Source of the DNA: Centroberyx gerrardi
Lineage: Eukaryota > Chordata > Actinopteri > Beryciformes > Berycidae
Length of the DNA stretch: 64,000 nucleotides
Reading direction: 5' to 3'
NCBI RefSeq assembly: GCF_048128805.1
Contig: NC_136003.1
Location: 20,046,840-20,110,839, forward strand
Position numbers and translations under genes: made by a program. Shown here piece by piece: positions 10,614-23,159 of this stretch (positions are counted from its first letter, which is position 1; the number at the start of each line of letters is the position of its first letter). Below the pieces are notes generated by a model. The model had not been told where the DNA came from. It was given only the letters and a program-made list of their open reading frames with translations, and did not search any database.

Positions 10614-10652
10614 CACAGTGATTCAGTTTGTACACATGGCCGTACAAAAACC
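10614..10652 (-). promoter_or_regulatory. J-side RSS with 23-bp spacer, cluster B
   Basis: Plus-strand reading CACAGTG (10614-10620), 23 bp, ACAAAAACC (10644-10652). Confidence 0.93.
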
Positions 10653-11076
10653 TCCAGACTCTCACTAATGAGGGGAGTGGAACTGAAACTTCCTGTTCAG
10701 ACCAATCTAACTTTCACTGTCAACATCTCATTCCCTTCATCAGTGAGCCTATATTCCAAAGCACCGCTGGACTTCAACATTGATTCTGAAATCTCTGCTG
10801 CATCCTTTTGTTTTCATGGGAATGTTTAAAGTCCAGATGTGATCGTTGAAATCAGAGTGATGATGGTGATGATGATGATGCTGTCCTTGATAAGAACGTC
10901 ATTCAGACAATCCAGCAAAGTTTGTTCCAAATGTTATGTGGATGGAAATATTTCATATACTCTTGTCTCTCTAGAGGCTTTTGTTCAGCATCCTTTCTTG
11001 TTTTGTTCCAGGTTTGCTGTTTTGGCTTTGTTTGATTTTGGTCAGCATTCATAAAAGCTGTAGTGAGACTCATTGA
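10653..11076. other. Short V1-J spacer, cluster B
   Basis: 424 bp, conserved copy of 1019-1439. No gene seen. Confidence 0.7.
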
Positions 11077-11104
11077 GGTTTTTGTCATGGTGTGAATCAC
11101 TGTG
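11077..11104 (-). promoter_or_regulatory. V-side RSS with 12-bp spacer, V1-B
   Basis: CACAGTG at 11104-11098, 12-bp spacer, ACAAAAACC at 11085-11077 on the minus strand. Confidence 0.93.
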
Positions 11105-11560
11105 ATACAGCTCCAGCAGCAGAGTCATCCCATGTCAGACAGAAATACTCAGCAGAGTCTCCTGCCTCTGCCCGCTTGATGATCAACTGGTAATCTGTAC
11201 TTGATAAGGATTTAGAGTTGAATCGACTGGAGGAGAATCCTGTTCCAAACTCGAGTGAACTGCTCCCATGGTGAAATCTCAGAACATACTGAGGAACCCC
11301 ACCAGGAACCTGTTTATACCAACGGACATAATTTCCATCATATCTCTCAATGTTGCAGCTCATAATGACCTCTTGTCCTGTAGAAACTGTCTGGACAGCA
11401 GGCGTCTGGGTCAGCACTATCACTCCTTCAACATCTGTCAATATACACGGAAAAATACATGAGTGAAAGGTTTACGGATGAAAATGTGGCCTGGAAAAGG
11501 AATAAGAAGTAATAACTTACATGTTAGAGCAGTGATGAGAGTGCAGAGGATCCCCAGCAT
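11105..11560 (-). CDS. IgL V segment V1-B
   Basis: Leader exon 11521-11560, V exon 11105-11434 of V1 family. Cys27, Trp39 and Cys99 intact. CDR1 IERYDGNYVR, CDR2 region FHHGSSSLEF, CDR3 LTWDDSAAGAV. Its 5' flank (ATATAAG at 11650-11656 on the minus strand, then the GGACAGAGGAGAGG block and a SINE) is the V2-type flank of cluster A, not the flank of V1-A. The recombination point therefore lies near or upstream of the leader exon. Confidence 0.92.
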
Positions 11561-11817
11561 GTTGTCAGTGTGTGGTGTAAACCTCCTTACTGTCCAGCTG
11601 AGAGATGAGCAGCACTGGAGTGTGAGGAGAGGAGAGACTGAAGAAGAAGCTTATATGGACAGAGGAGAGGAAAGGGGAGGGTCTTAGCCAAGAGACTTTA
11701 TCGTTCTACAGAAAAAGCCGCTTTGGATAATAATCTACAGTGATGGTAATATTACTGGTAAAATATTGACAGCTGACATATATATAAAAAAAAAAAAAAA
11801 AAAAAAAATCACAGTAG

Positions 11818-12095
11818 ATTTGGTGGCGGTTGCCTAGAGGTTAGAGAAGCAGGATTGTGATTGGAAAGTGACTGGATCAAATCTCCAGACAGGTTTGGAA
11901 AATGTGGTCGAGGAAAGTGAAGATTAACACTCTTCCCTTCCTCAGCAACTGTTGAGGAGCCATCGAGCAAAGCACTGAAGCCCCAGTGGAGCTGCTCACT
12001 GGCCAACAGAAGGAGACTGGTTGTACTGGGAAGCTCCCAGCTGTGAATGTGTGAGAATGTGAGAATGTGAAGCAGGGTGTTGTTGAATAAATACA
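11818..12095 (+). mobile_element. tRNA-derived SINE, copy B1
   Basis: Same SINE as at 3941, in the V1-V2 interval of cluster B. The downstream locus at about 12140 is the empty site of the solo LTR. Confidence 0.65.
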
Positions 12096-12940
12096 TAAAA
12101 CAAAACAAAAAAACGGATTTAAAACTAAATATTTTAATTGTATTGATGCTTTTCTGACGTTAAAACATTGATGACAGAGCAGAGTGTCCAGCATCTTGTC
12201 ATTGAACAACATTAAACATCATCTGGAGAAGGAGGTGGAAGAAAGATGAAGACGGTGAGGGTAGTTAATGACAATTTGATCTGATTTACTGTATATTCAT
12301 GTGTAAATCAACAGGGAGGCTTCAGCTTCAAAGTCACTGATATTTCCAACATATTGTAAGTTGATGTCTTTTCAAATAGTAGAACATGAATTGGAAAGTA
12401 AAAGAGAGGATGGGCAGAATGAGATGTAATATGCTGTGCTATGCAATAAGTATTACTGTAAGTCTATAAAAATAATAATGCTGCTTGTCAATATGTTTTG
12501 TTGTGCCTACGGTTGCATGCATATCTTTTACTTGTTACTCCTAACAGTTTCTCTAATGTTGTGTATCACTGTGATCCTCCTTTCACAGAATCCCATGTCT
12601 TACAATACTAGTCAGTTCAGTATCTGTTCTCCAAAGTATTGATGAAAAATGGACAGTTTGATATTGACAGAAAACTACATGTTTATTATGAGAGGTAAAA
12701 TCTGAACCAAAACTGAAGAATAACAATAATGCTAACAACTGAAAGCACTGAGGGACTCCACCTGAACCTGTTTACACCAACAAACTCCTTCAGAAGTTAA
12801 ATTCCAAACACAACAAACACATAACCAGTTGTTCAGGTAGTGTGTTCATATTACAGAGGACTTTGGTTAATGAACTGCTTCAGATTCAGTTAACTTCTGT
12901 TAAAGGATCAGAAAGCAGAAGTGAGTGCATTTAGTGAGGA
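12096..12940. other. V1-V2 spacer, cluster B
   Basis: AT-rich spacer related to 34706-35540 in cluster D. Lacks the solo LTR and the ATT array. No gene seen. Confidence 0.55.
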
Positions 12941-12968
12941 GGTTTTTGTCATGGTGTAAATCACTGTG
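12941..12968 (-). promoter_or_regulatory. V-side RSS with 12-bp spacer, V2-B
   Basis: CACAGTG at 12968-12962, 12-bp spacer, ACAAAAACC at 12949-12941 on the minus strand. Confidence 0.93.
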
Positions 12969-13431
12969 ATACGAACTCATTAACAGAGCTGTCCCATGTA
13001 TGACAGTGATAGACTGCTGAGTCTCCCTCCTCCACAGTGTTGATGATCAAACGATAATCTGTTTGAGACTGATGATTAGATGTGAATTTGGGAGAGGAGA
13101 ATCCAGAGCCATAAAGTACAGAGCTCCAGCTATGATGAAACCTCAATACATGTTGAGGAACTCCTCCTGGAACCTGTTTATACCAGCGAGCTGATTGATC
13201 AGTAACAGTCCCCAGGTTACAGTCCATGGTGGCTGTCTCTCCTCTCCTCAGCGTCACAACAGGAGGCTTCTGTGTCACCACCGTCACACCACTCACACCT
13301 GGGAAACAACAAGATGACATGGAGTCAAGAGAAACACACAGGCTGATGAATCCAACATGAGCTCAAAGCTGCAGTAAGTCAGCCTCCTTACATGTTAGAG
13401 CAGTGATGAGAGTGCAGAGGATCCCCAGCAT
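12969..13431 (-). CDS. IgL V segment V2-B
   Basis: Leader exon 13392-13431, V exon 12969-13298. Cys27, Trp39 and Cys99 intact. CDR1 LGTVTDQSAR, CDR2 region FHHSWSSVLYG, CDR3 HTWDSSVNEFV. The residue before Cys99 is His (VYHC) where sisters have Tyr. TATA-like ATATAAG at 13521-13527 on the minus strand. Looks functional. Confidence 0.92.
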
Positions 13432-13715
13432 GTTGTCAGTGTGTGGTGTAAACCTCCTTACTGTCCAGCTGAGAGATGAGCAGCACTGGAGTGTGAGGAG
13501 AGGAGAGGCTGAAGAAGAAGCTTATATGGACAGAGGAGAGGAAAGGGGAGGGTCTTAGCCAAGAAACTGTATAGTTCTACAGAAAAAGTCACTAGGTAAT
13601 AATCTACGGTGACTTGGGGAACTTCACATTCAGGAGGTCTGAACACTGGTAATATCACGGTAAAATATTGACACCTGATAGCAATTTAAAAAAGAAAAAC
13701 TGAAAATCACAGTAG

Positions 13716-13995
13716 TTTTGGTGGCGGTTGCCTAGAGGTTAGAGAAGCAGGACTGTGATTGGAAAGTCACTGGATCAAATCTCCAGACGGGTTAGGAAAG
13801 ATGTGGTGGAGAAAAGTGAAGATTAACACTCTTCTCTTCCTCAGCAACTGTTGAGGAGCCATTGAGCAAAGCACTGAAGCCCCAGTGGAGCTGCTCAATG
13901 ATCAACAGAAGAATACTGGTTGTACTGGGAAGCTCCCAGCTGTGAATGTGTGAGACTGTGAGAATGTGAAGCAGGGTGTTGCTGAATAAATAATA
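13716..13995 (+). mobile_element. tRNA-derived SINE, copy B2
   Basis: Same SINE and position relative to V2 as copy A. It is immediately followed by the solo LTR locus. Confidence 0.65.
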
Positions 13996-14080
13996 TATAA
14001 ATAAATATATGTAAAAAAATAAAAAATAAAAACATTGAGATTGAGAAAAGCCGGTTTACAATAAATATTTTAATTGCATT

Positions 14081-15225
14081 TGTGACCAAGCCCAGTAGGA
14101 ATACGAGATTGTCATGTACCACCTATGGCCTAATACTCAAGAAACCAACCAAATACTTGGGCCTTACCACAATGTTAAATTTCAAAGATTACAGACAGAG
14201 CGGGAGACGTGCATTCAGGTCACACAAAATATTTATTTGATTTGCTGTAGGGGAAGAGAAAAATGCTGCTAAGAAACTAGAAGGAAAACAGGTTAGTCCA
14301 AACAACAATCTCTTTACTACAAACAAGAAATACGGATAAAATGTTGACTGATACAGATTGTAGCAGCAAGTATAGCTGTAATTTAAGGGAGCCAGTGGTG
14401 GCAGAGTGAGGGTAGGGCGTGTACTGCAGGGAGATACTACAACACCAGTAAAGACACACCGCGCATGCACAATACACCACTTCAAACTTGTACACTGCAG
14501 ATCCAATGAACGCTATGTGAAGATGGTAACTGCAAACTTAAAAGCACCACACCACATGCAGTGAAGACAAACTAGAACCCAGTCCACTCCCTGCAGTGCT
14601 GTCCCTCTGCTCAAGGGATAGAAAGGGATACAAATGAAGCCTCTAGCATGAGGTTATGAATGACACAGTTGGTTCATGGGCAAACATATTCTTTTTTACA
14701 ATGCAAACAGTCACAGTATTCAACCATATAAAAATCCAGCACTGATTTGGTTCACAAAACAGTATAACACAGACAATAACCAAATGGCTATTTGGGTAAA
14801 ACAGCTTAAATGAGACAATTTATCAAATAAAAACACTAAGCAAAACAGCAGCCTGGCACTGGATCCTGCACAAAGCCTAGGCTATGCTTTGTGTGAGAAA
14901 GAAGGAAAGGGTGACTGGCCTATCACTGCACTGCCTGCCACAACCGTCATAGGCCGACAGCAGGGGACCAAGTCTGGATCCTCACCACACCTCATAACCA
15001 CTGGGCTACAGCACAGAGCACACAGGACTCACCAAGGGAAAAGCCACCCTAGAATCTGCATCAATTGTACTGCAGGAACAAGGCGAGGTACACGCCCAAC
15101 CTTTGACAGGCTCAAACAGAGGAAGACTGACTGACACACCTGTCTTTATAAAGGGGAGTGGACTGCTCATCAGTTCCAATGACCCAACTACTAAAGGCGG
15201 TGCCCTCCACCTAGCAGCCACCACA
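14081..15225 (-). mobile_element. Fossil solo LTR, copy B (1,145 bp)
   Basis: Same length as copy A, nearly identical in sequence, same TG...CA ends and CATT flanks (14077-14080, 15226-15229). It is a duplicate of one old insertion, not a new integration. No coding interior. Confidence 0.6.
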
Positions 15226-15229
15226 CATT

Positions 15230-16335
15230 GATGCTTCTATGATGTTAAAACAGTGATGACAGAGCAGAGTGTCCCCGGCATGTTGTCATTGTCCAACATG
15301 AACATCATCTGAATAGTGGAAGAGAAGTAGGAAGAAGATAAGTGTAGTCAATGACAATTTGATCTGATTTACTGTATATTCATGTGTAAATCAACAGGGA
15401 GGCTTCAAAGTCACTGATGATTCTCCTTAAGAAGATTTTTGATTGCTGATATACAAAGAGTCTCATTTGATAATGACAGATCCACCATTTCAAAAGTGTG
15501 AATCTACACTGATAAACTGATTGATAGCAAACAGTGTAAAAAAAAAAAGTCCTCATTTAACAACATAACAGTTTTACATAGTGGTTCCTCTATATTTTAG
15601 ATACACTGAATTATGAACTTTGGGTAATATTTATTTTTTTATTGGAAAAAGCATTCATAGTGTTCATTCCTGTCAAATTCATTTCAACAATATCTATTCC
15701 TACATATTGAAAAATAATGTCTGTTTTATTTCAAACAATAGGATTATTATTATTATTATTATTATTACTATTCTTAATCATTTAGAAAGTTAATGATAGA
15801 ATGACCATATTGAGATGTAATATGCTGTGATATGCAAAATGCATTTCTGTAAATCAAAAAAGTAATGATGCTGTTTTTAAATGTTTGTTTCAAATCGAGA
15901 TTGACACACATTTTTAAATTGTTGACTCTAACTGTCCCTCAAATCGTGCGTTACACTGTGATCCTCCTTTACCAAAATCCCATGACTTACAATACTAGTC
16001 AGTTGAGTCTCAGTTGAGTTCTCTAAAACAGTTGAGTGATGATCAATTGACAGTTTGACTGAGACTGAAATCTACATGTTTTTCATGAGAGGTAAAATCA
16101 GAGTAAAACTGAAAAATATCAATAATGCTACCAACTCAAAGCACAGTGAGGGACTCCTGAACCTGTTTACACCAACAAACTCCTTCAGAAGTTAAATTCC
16201 AAACACAACAAACACATAACCAGTTGTTCAGGTAATGTGTTCATATTGCAGAGAACTTTGGTTAATGAACAGCTTCAGATTCAGTTAACTTCTGTAAGAG
16301 GATCAGAAAGCAGAAGTGAGTGCATTTAGTGAGGA
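15230..16335. other. V2-V3 spacer, cluster B
   Basis: AT-rich spacer with a short ATT run (15743-15767). No gene seen. Confidence 0.5.
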
Positions 16336-16363
16336 GGTTTTTGTCATGGTGTAAATCACTGTG
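16336..16363 (-). promoter_or_regulatory. V-side RSS with 12-bp spacer, V3-B
   Basis: CACAGTG at 16363-16357, 12-bp spacer, ACAAAAACC at 16344-16336 on the minus strand. Confidence 0.93.
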
Positions 16364-16826
16364 ATACGAACTCTTTAACAGAAGTGTCCCATGTTTCACA
16401 GTAATAGACTGCTGAGTCTCCCTCCTCCACAGTGTTGATGATTAAACGATAATCTGTTTGAGACTGATGATTAGATGTGAATTTGGGAGAGGAGAATCCA
16501 GAGCCATATTCTACAGAGCTCCAGCTATGGCGAAACCTCAGCACATACTGAGGAACTCCTCCTGGAACCTGTTTATACCATACAGCTGCATCTTTAGTAA
16601 CAGTCCCCAGGTTACAGTCCATGGTGGCTGTCTCTCCTCTCCTCAGCGTCACAACAGGAGGCTTCTGTGTCACCACCGTCACACCACTCACACCTGGGAA
16701 ACAACAAGATGATATGGAGTCAAGAGAAACACACAGGCTGATGAATCCAACATGAGGTCAAAGCTGCAGTAAGTCAGCCTCCTTACATGTTAGAGCAGTG
16801 ATGAGAGTGCAGAGGCTCCCCAGCAT
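16364..16826 (-). CDS. IgL V segment V3-B
   Basis: Leader exon 16787-16826 (MLGSLCTLITALT, Ser for Ile at position 4), V exon 16364-16693. Cys27, Trp39 and Cys99 intact. CDR1 LGTVTKDAAV is the same as V3-A, CDR2 region FRHSWSSVEYG also the same. CDR3 ETWDTSVKEFV differs from KTWDTSVSEYV in V3-A. TATA-like box at 16931-16936. Looks functional. Confidence 0.92.
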
Positions 16827-17679
16827 GTTGTCAGTGTGTGCTGAGAATGGCGTTGTATCTTGGAAAGTTGCCTTACTGCTGAGAGATTAGTAGGTTTGAA
16901 GTGTGAGGAGAGGAGATGCTGGAGGAGCAATTTATAAGATCACTGAAGGGGGAGGAGGAGCTTTGTCACCTTATCACAGGAAAACTTGTAGGAAACACAA
17001 GTGACCTCATCAAAATAGAAATCAATAAGGTAATTCAAGGCATTACCCAAATTCTAATTATGTTCATTTGCTTTCAGATTACTTTGCCATATTTGAGGTA
17101 TAAAGGTACTACAGATAAGAAAAAATTAAAAATAAAAAGTTCAGGAAATGTTTTTCAGTTTTGCATCCAAACACTAATTTTCTTCTGTGCCACGTTTTAT
17201 AAAGACACAGAGCACCTGCCACTATTTAAATGGCCTGCTAAGTTTCTTGCTTTCACTTTAAAAGTACTTCCAGAAGTAATCCTCTAACCTTTCCCAAGTA
17301 TTTGTAATCAGAATATATAATTTTTACGTAACAAAATGGAATACATTTCCTTTTATTTGTATTTAGTTTTCCATTACTTCCCAACTGTGCATGATATCAG
17401 ACATTCTCAGTTGTGTAGGTCTCTCATTTTCTGTGTAAAGAATAAATTGGTGTCATCATCATTTTCCCTTTTTCTGACACAAGTAAGTCAGGACTGTGGT
17501 TATGACAAGTTTAAAAAAAAAAGACAGTTGGTCAATTCTGGTGAAACTCCATTTGTTGGTGCTATCAGTCAGTTTGAGCAGCCCAGCTGTTGTTGGAGCC
17601 GGTGCAGACGAAGCCCGTTGACTCTCTGCCACCTTATGACTCAGCCTCCACACTGGCAGCTGGACTGCAGCGCCTCTAG

Positions 17680-18115
17680 AGGCAGGTGATGTGTCATCAT
17701 AACACATCTGATACTCATCATCTTACTGTTCCCAGGGTCAGAACAAAGCATGGAGCAGCAGCGTTTAGTTTTTATGCTCCTCATGGCTGGAACAAACTTC
17801 CAGAAAATCTGAGGTCTGCCTCCACTTTAGAATCTTTTAAATCAGGGCTTAAAACTTTTCTGTTCGCCAGGGCTTTTTAAGAAATTTAGGGCAACACTCA
17901 TCTGCACTGTAATCTTTATTTATTTTTATCTTTTATATTTTCTTTTAAATGTGATTTTAATGCACTTTTCACTTTTCTAATCTTCTTGCACTGTCTTTTT
18001 ATCTATGTCTTTATTTTTATTTTATTTTATTTATGTAAAGTACATTGAATTGCCGTTGTGTATGAAATGTGCTATATAAATAAACTTGCCTTGCCTTGTG
18101 TCGCCTTGCCTAGCT
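17680..18115 (+). mobile_element. 5'-truncated L2-like LINE tail, copy B
   Basis: Same RT tail (WNKLPENLRSA, FKSGLKTFLF, stop at about 17880) and TTGCC tail as at 7930, in the same place relative to the V gene. Confidence 0.75.
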
Positions 18116-18307
18116 GTCTAGTGTTGGAAACAAGCTTTGGTTTTGCACACATGTACAGTGCAATGGATTAATGTTATTGATATGGTATTAATGCTATATA
18201 TGCTTCAAATAAGCCAATATAAATATTAGCAATAAAAAATCTACAGATGTGTTTCCAGTCAGTTGCAGCCACTCATATATTAGTGAGAGCTGAGACTCAA
18301 CCTCTTC

Positions 18308-18328
18308 ATTTGCATGTAGCTATAAATA
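18308..18328 (+). promoter_or_regulatory. Octamer plus TATA element behind C-C
   Basis: ATTTGCAT (18308-18315) and TATAAATA (18321-18328) on the plus strand, about 0.74 kb beyond the C-C stop. Same spacing as at 8555. Confidence 0.55.
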
Positions 18329-18825
18329 AGTAGAGGAGACCAGCAGGTGCATCCTGGGAAGGCAGAGAGGGAGGAGTAGAGAGGTGATGCTTCACTGACT
18401 GGGGATGCAAAGTCATCTGCAGTTGCTGCTCATGTTGGATGATTTTTTTTAACCATTGCCAGGCTATTCCAACCAGTTTGTACCATCTGTGCATGTGTAG
18501 ATTTTCACAGTGAATTTATCTCTATTATCATATTGTAGTATACAGTGACAGTGATATATCAAATAACATAGGTATTGATGAATGGAAATATATTTTATTT
18601 CCTTATTATATTGTGAAACAAACTGTTTAGGAATGTACACAAATGTCCACATACAAATATATTACGTGTTGCATATTTGATTGGTAATTGTAACAACAGG
18701 CTAAAGGTTAATTAATTGATTAAAAAGAGATTCTAGTGCAGTCTTAATCCAAATTTGTGGTTTGGATCTAATTTATCATGAGTACCAATGAAATACAAAC
18801 TTTTTTTTTTTAAATCACAATGCTT
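18329..18825. other. Region between octamer element and C-C 3' end
   Basis: Conserved copy of 8576-9090. No gene seen. Confidence 0.5.
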
Positions 18826-18904
18826 TTTATTGAATCAAACCAAACAAAATACAGCAATTGCAAAGCTAAAACAATTCTCCCACCTAACTGTAACAATATT
18901 TATT
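18826..18904 (-). promoter_or_regulatory. Two polyadenylation signals of C-C
   Basis: AATAAA on the minus strand at 18904-18899 and 18831-18826, about 142 and 215 bp after the stop codon. An A-rich run follows the distal one. Confidence 0.55.
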
Positions 18905-19045
18905 ACAGGGACAGAGACACAAGTCTTACAAAATAATGTTACACATTTTTTCTGAACAGCAAGATTTCTAATGTCTAAACCTTGTAACGCCCAAACAGCA
19001 CAAGCAAGAAAGAAGCAGATTTGAAATGGTAATTCTGGCAGCCTG

Positions 19046-19380
19046 CTATTCTTCAGTGCGGCAGTCTGACTTCTTGATGGTTTTCTCTGAAGCCTTGGAG
19101 CCCACAGACACTTTACATGTGTAGACCTTATCCTTGTTCCAGTCTGACGTCTGGATGGACAGATAGCTGCTGATTTGGAAAGTCTGGCCTGGTTGCTGAA
19201 CAGCGGTGCTGGTAGAGACCCCACTGCTCACTGGACTCCCATCAGCCATCCAGGTAACATCTGCAAAACCCAAAGACGGACTGGGCAGACTGGCCAGACA
19301 GACCAGAGCGGCTTTGTTGGACTGGAGCTCATCACTGGACGGAGGGAAGACTGTCAAGACAGGAGGAGGGAGGGTGGAGC
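19046..19380 (-). CDS. IgL constant domain exon, cluster C
   Basis: 335-nt exon encoding 111 residues. Cys28, Trp44, Cys89, Cys107 and the RTEE tail are as in cluster B. Residue 78 is Thr (IQTSDW). Open and intact. Confidence 0.93.
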
Positions 19381-20319
19381 CTGCAGGAGATGGAGACATT
19401 CATCAAGACAATCAGCAAAGTCAGGCATTCACTATGGAAAATAGCATGACACTTTATTATATTAATAGATTATTTGTGTTCACAATTCAAAATAATCACT
19501 TTGAAGAACTAAACCAGTTTGCAACCAAGTGTCCAAACAAGAAATCATCACCTAAAGCATCAGCAGAGTTCATTTTCAAAATGTTATCAATCTATTTTGG
19601 AACTAAATCATTTTCAATTCATCACTCAGTTCATTTCAGTTCTGAAATACAGAGGATTAATTCTGTAAAACTGTTATCAATTTGCAAACACAGATACTAA
19701 GTTACTTACTGTCCTTTAAAAACACCATGATTAATTTTAATTTATTTTATGTTATCCGTCATTGTGTGAAAGTACAGTAGGTGTCACTTTTATCAAACGG
19801 TGGCTATTTCACCACTGAAGAAAACATATTTTCATACACAGTCAACATACATAGTGATTACTTTGTCTTCTTGAAAGAGGATATAATTCAATCAGAATTT
19901 AAGAATAACTTTTAATTTTACCAAATTAAAGCACAACTAATTATTGTTTAATTCCTTAGGTTAATTACTGTTGACAAAATATGTAATGTTGCTAAAATGG
20001 AATTGCAGTGATGAAAGCTGTTGAAATAAAACTTGTGTAAAGTAGATGAATTAACACAATCTTACACATGTTTAAATTCCACTACAATAAAAAACTGTTG
20101 AAAACTATATAGAAAACATTTCAGATATTGTGACCCATGGCACATTTTTACTATACCTGCTTGATATCAAAGCTGATGTAAAAGCTTCAATTATCATGCG
20201 CTGAACATAAGATTTAAATATTAGAAATGATTAACACATGACTTGATTATTTTCTACTAACGCACTAAAGAAATAACAGGAGAACTAGCATGTATTATGA
20301 GCAGTTAAGCAGTACTCAC
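19381..20319 (-). other. J-C intron, cluster C
   Basis: 939 bp, close copy of the other J-C introns. No gene seen. Confidence 0.85.
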
Positions 20320-20353
20320 CTGTCACAATCAGCTTGGTGCCTTGTCCGAATAC
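20320..20353 (-). CDS. IgL J segment, cluster C
   Basis: 34 nt, VFGQGTKLIVT, GTGAGT donor at 20314-20319. Confidence 0.93.
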
Positions 20354-20392
20354 CACAGTGATTCAGTTTGTACACATGGCCGTACAAAAACC
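20354..20392 (-). promoter_or_regulatory. J-side RSS with 23-bp spacer, cluster C
   Basis: Plus-strand reading CACAGTG (20354-20360), 23 bp, ACAAAAACC (20384-20392). Confidence 0.93.
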
Positions 20393-20813
20393 TCCAGACT
20401 CTCACTAATGAGGGGAGTGGAACTGAAACTTCCTGTTCAGACCAATCTAACTTTCACTGTCAACATCTCATTCCCTTCATCAGTGAGCCTATATTCCAAA
20501 GCACCGCTGGACTTCAACATTGATTCTGAAATCTCTGCTGCATCCTTTTGTTTTCATGGGAATGTTTAAAGTCCAGATGTGATCGTTGAAATCAGAGTGA
20601 TGATGGTAATGATGATGCTGTCCTTGATAAGAACGTCATTCAGACAATCCAGCAAAGTTTGTTCCAAATGTTATGTGGATGGGAATATTTCACATGCTCT
20701 TGTCTCTCTAGAGGCTTTTGTTCAGCATCCTTTCTTGTTTTGTTCCAGGTTTGCTGTTTTGGCTTTGTTTGATTTTGCTCAGCATTCATAAAAGCTGTAG
20801 TGAGACTCATTGA
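20393..20813. other. Short V1-J spacer, cluster C
   Basis: 421 bp, conserved copy of 1019-1439. No gene seen. Confidence 0.7.
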
Positions 20814-20841
20814 GGTTTTTGTCATGGTGTGAATCACTGTG
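20814..20841 (-). promoter_or_regulatory. V-side RSS with 12-bp spacer, V1-C
   Basis: CACAGTG at 20841-20835, 12-bp spacer, ACAAAAACC at 20822-20814 on the minus strand. Confidence 0.93.
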
Positions 20842-21297
20842 ATACAGCTCCAGCAGCAGAGGAATCCCATGTCAGACAGAAATACTCAGCAGAGTCTCCT
20901 GCCTCTGCCCTCTTGATGATGAACTGGTAATCTGTACTTGATAAGGATTTAGAGTTGAATCGACTGGAGGAGAATCCTGTTCCAAACTCGAGTGAACTGC
21001 TCCCATGGTAAAATCTCAGAACATACTGAGGAACCCCACCAGGAACCTGTTTATACCAACTGACATAATTGCTATCATATCTCTCAATGTTGCAGCTCAT
21101 AATGACCTCTTGTCCTGTAGAAACTGTCTGGACAGCAGGCGTCTGGGTCAGCACTATCACTCCTTCAACATCTGTCAACATACATAGAAAAATACATGAG
21201 TGAAAGGTTTATGGCTGAAAATGTGGCCTGGAAAAGGAATAAGAAGTAATAACTTACATGTTAGAGCAGTGATGAGAGTGCAGAGGATCCCCAGCAT
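20842..21297 (-). CDS. IgL V segment V1-C
   Basis: Leader exon 21258-21297, V exon 20842-21171, V1 family. Cys27, Trp39 and Cys99 intact. CDR1 IERYDSNYVS, CDR2 region FYHGSSSLEF, CDR3 LTWDSSAAGAV. TATA-like element at 21387-21394 on the minus strand, with the same 5' flank as V1-A. Looks functional. Confidence 0.92.
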
Positions 21298-21439
21298 GTT
21301 GTCAGTGTGTGGTGTAAACCTCCTTACTGTCCAGCTGAGAGATGAGCAGCACTGGAGTGTGAGGAGAGGAGACACTGAAGAAGAAGCTTATAAGGAGACT
21401 GAGGAGAGGAGAAGGGGAGGGGGAGGAGTTTCAACACTG

Positions 21440-22536
21440 AACACAGTTTTCATTAATATATTAACTACATAATGTATTTAATTTCTCATTGTAACATCTA
21501 GTCATTCCATTCCAAAACCTCTCATTTTATACCCTGTTGTCTTCATGAGAATATATCTTCATAGCTATTCAGGCTCATATTATAATGGTCCCTTCAGTTT
21601 GTACATAATGTCTAATAAACACTAATGTTCTATGATAGCAGGGCAGAGAATAATGTTCTCTATTCTACCTATTGATCCCAAATCATTATTATTAATTGAT
21701 GAGAAGCCCATCATGAATCTCTGAATCTAGATGACCTGTTGTCAGGTGAGTGACTGTGTCTTTTCCATTAGCTCAATGTTGAACTGCACATCTGACTTGA
21801 CTGTGGTAAAAACCTTTGAAGGCCAGCTGATCGCCCTGTTGGTTATTTTAAAGTGTTAATCCATGAGAATCTTGTGTTTTGGATAAATCTTTGGTCTTTT
21901 TTCCTTAAAGTTTCTGGTGATGAAGATTGAATTTCTTTATGTATCGGCCTTCTCTTAGTTTCTTCAGTCACGGTGCCTATCGCTGCTCATGTAAACTACT
22001 TATTTCTTCCTCCTTTTATTCGTGTTTGTGTGTTAACTGTAGTACGTTGCTGGAAGTATAAAATTACATCTTGTGCACCAGAGGATTTTTCCCATGAAAG
22101 AACGGCCGACCTCATACCAGGTGTTCAGAACAACAAATGAAAAGCTTTCAAGGTATCGGCTGAATCACTTTGTGTTGTATTGATCAGTGAAAGGGATTAG
22201 CAAAGCAAATATTTATTTTTTATGAAAATATCACAGAATATTACTATTAGTTGGAACAATGATATATTACTGTTTTTAATTATTTATTTTATATTTGCTT
22301 TTACCATGACAATTTCATTTGCCAATACACACAGCTGGCAATCATGTAACTAGCTTTCTGCTAGTTTTCACTTCACTGCTGGATTCATGTGAAAATCCAT
22401 TATGGAGGTTTAGTGGTTTGTAGCAGTTGATCTGTAATTGTACATGTGGGGATGTTATACATGGAATTGGTTTTGATGTCTTCAGTCTCAGTCAAGATGT
22501 GTGAGAGACACAAAAAGCAGAAGTATTTAGTGAGGA
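21440..22536. other. V1-V2 spacer, cluster C
   Basis: Near-identical to 2050-3165 of cluster A, and repeated in diverged form at 23160-24358. No gene seen. Confidence 0.6.
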
Positions 22537-22564
22537 GGTTTTTGTCATGGTGTAAATCACTGTG
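22537..22564 (-). promoter_or_regulatory. V-side RSS with 12-bp spacer, V2-C
   Basis: CACAGTG at 22564-22558, 12-bp spacer, ACAAAAACC at 22545-22537 on the minus strand. Confidence 0.93.
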
Positions 22565-23027
22565 ATACGTGCTTATTAACAGAGCTGTCCCATGTTTGAC
22601 AGTAATAGACTGCTGAGTCTCCCTCCTCCACAGTGTTGATGATCAAACGATAATCTGATTTTGACTGATGATTAGATGTGAATTTGGGAGAGGAGAAACC
22701 AGAGCCATAGTTTGCAGAGCTCCAGCCATGATAAAACCTCAATACATGTTGAGGAACTCCTCCTGGAACCTGTTTATACCAGCGAGCTGAACTATCAGTA
22801 ACAGTCCCCAGGTTACAGTCCATGGTGGCTGTCTCTCCTCTCCTCAGCGTCACAACAGGAGGCTTCTGTGTCACCACCGTCACACCACTCACACCTGGGA
22901 AACAACAAGATGACATGGAGTCAAGAGAAACACACAGGCTGATGAATCCAACATGAGGTCAAAGCTGCAGTAAGTCAGCCTCCTTACATGTTAGAGCAGT
23001 GATGAGAGTGCAGAGGATCCCCAGCAT
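22565..23027 (-). CDS. IgL V segment V2-C
   Basis: Leader exon 22988-23027, V exon 22565-22894 of the V2/V3 family. Cys27, Trp39 and Cys99 intact. CDR1 LGTVTDSSAR, CDR2 region FYHGWSSANYG, CDR3 QTWDSSVNKHV. Its promoter and upstream flank (TATA-like 23117-23124, then GAGACTGAGGAGAGG) are of the V1 type. This hybrid layout explains why cluster C has four V segments. Confidence 0.92.
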
Positions 23028-23159
23028 GTTGTCAGTGTGTGGTGTAAACCTCCTTACTGTCCAGCTGAGAGATGAGCAGCACTGGAGTGTGAGGAGAGGA
23101 GAGACTGAAGAAGAAGCTTATAAGGAGACTGAGGAGAGGAGAAGGGGAGGGGGAGGAGT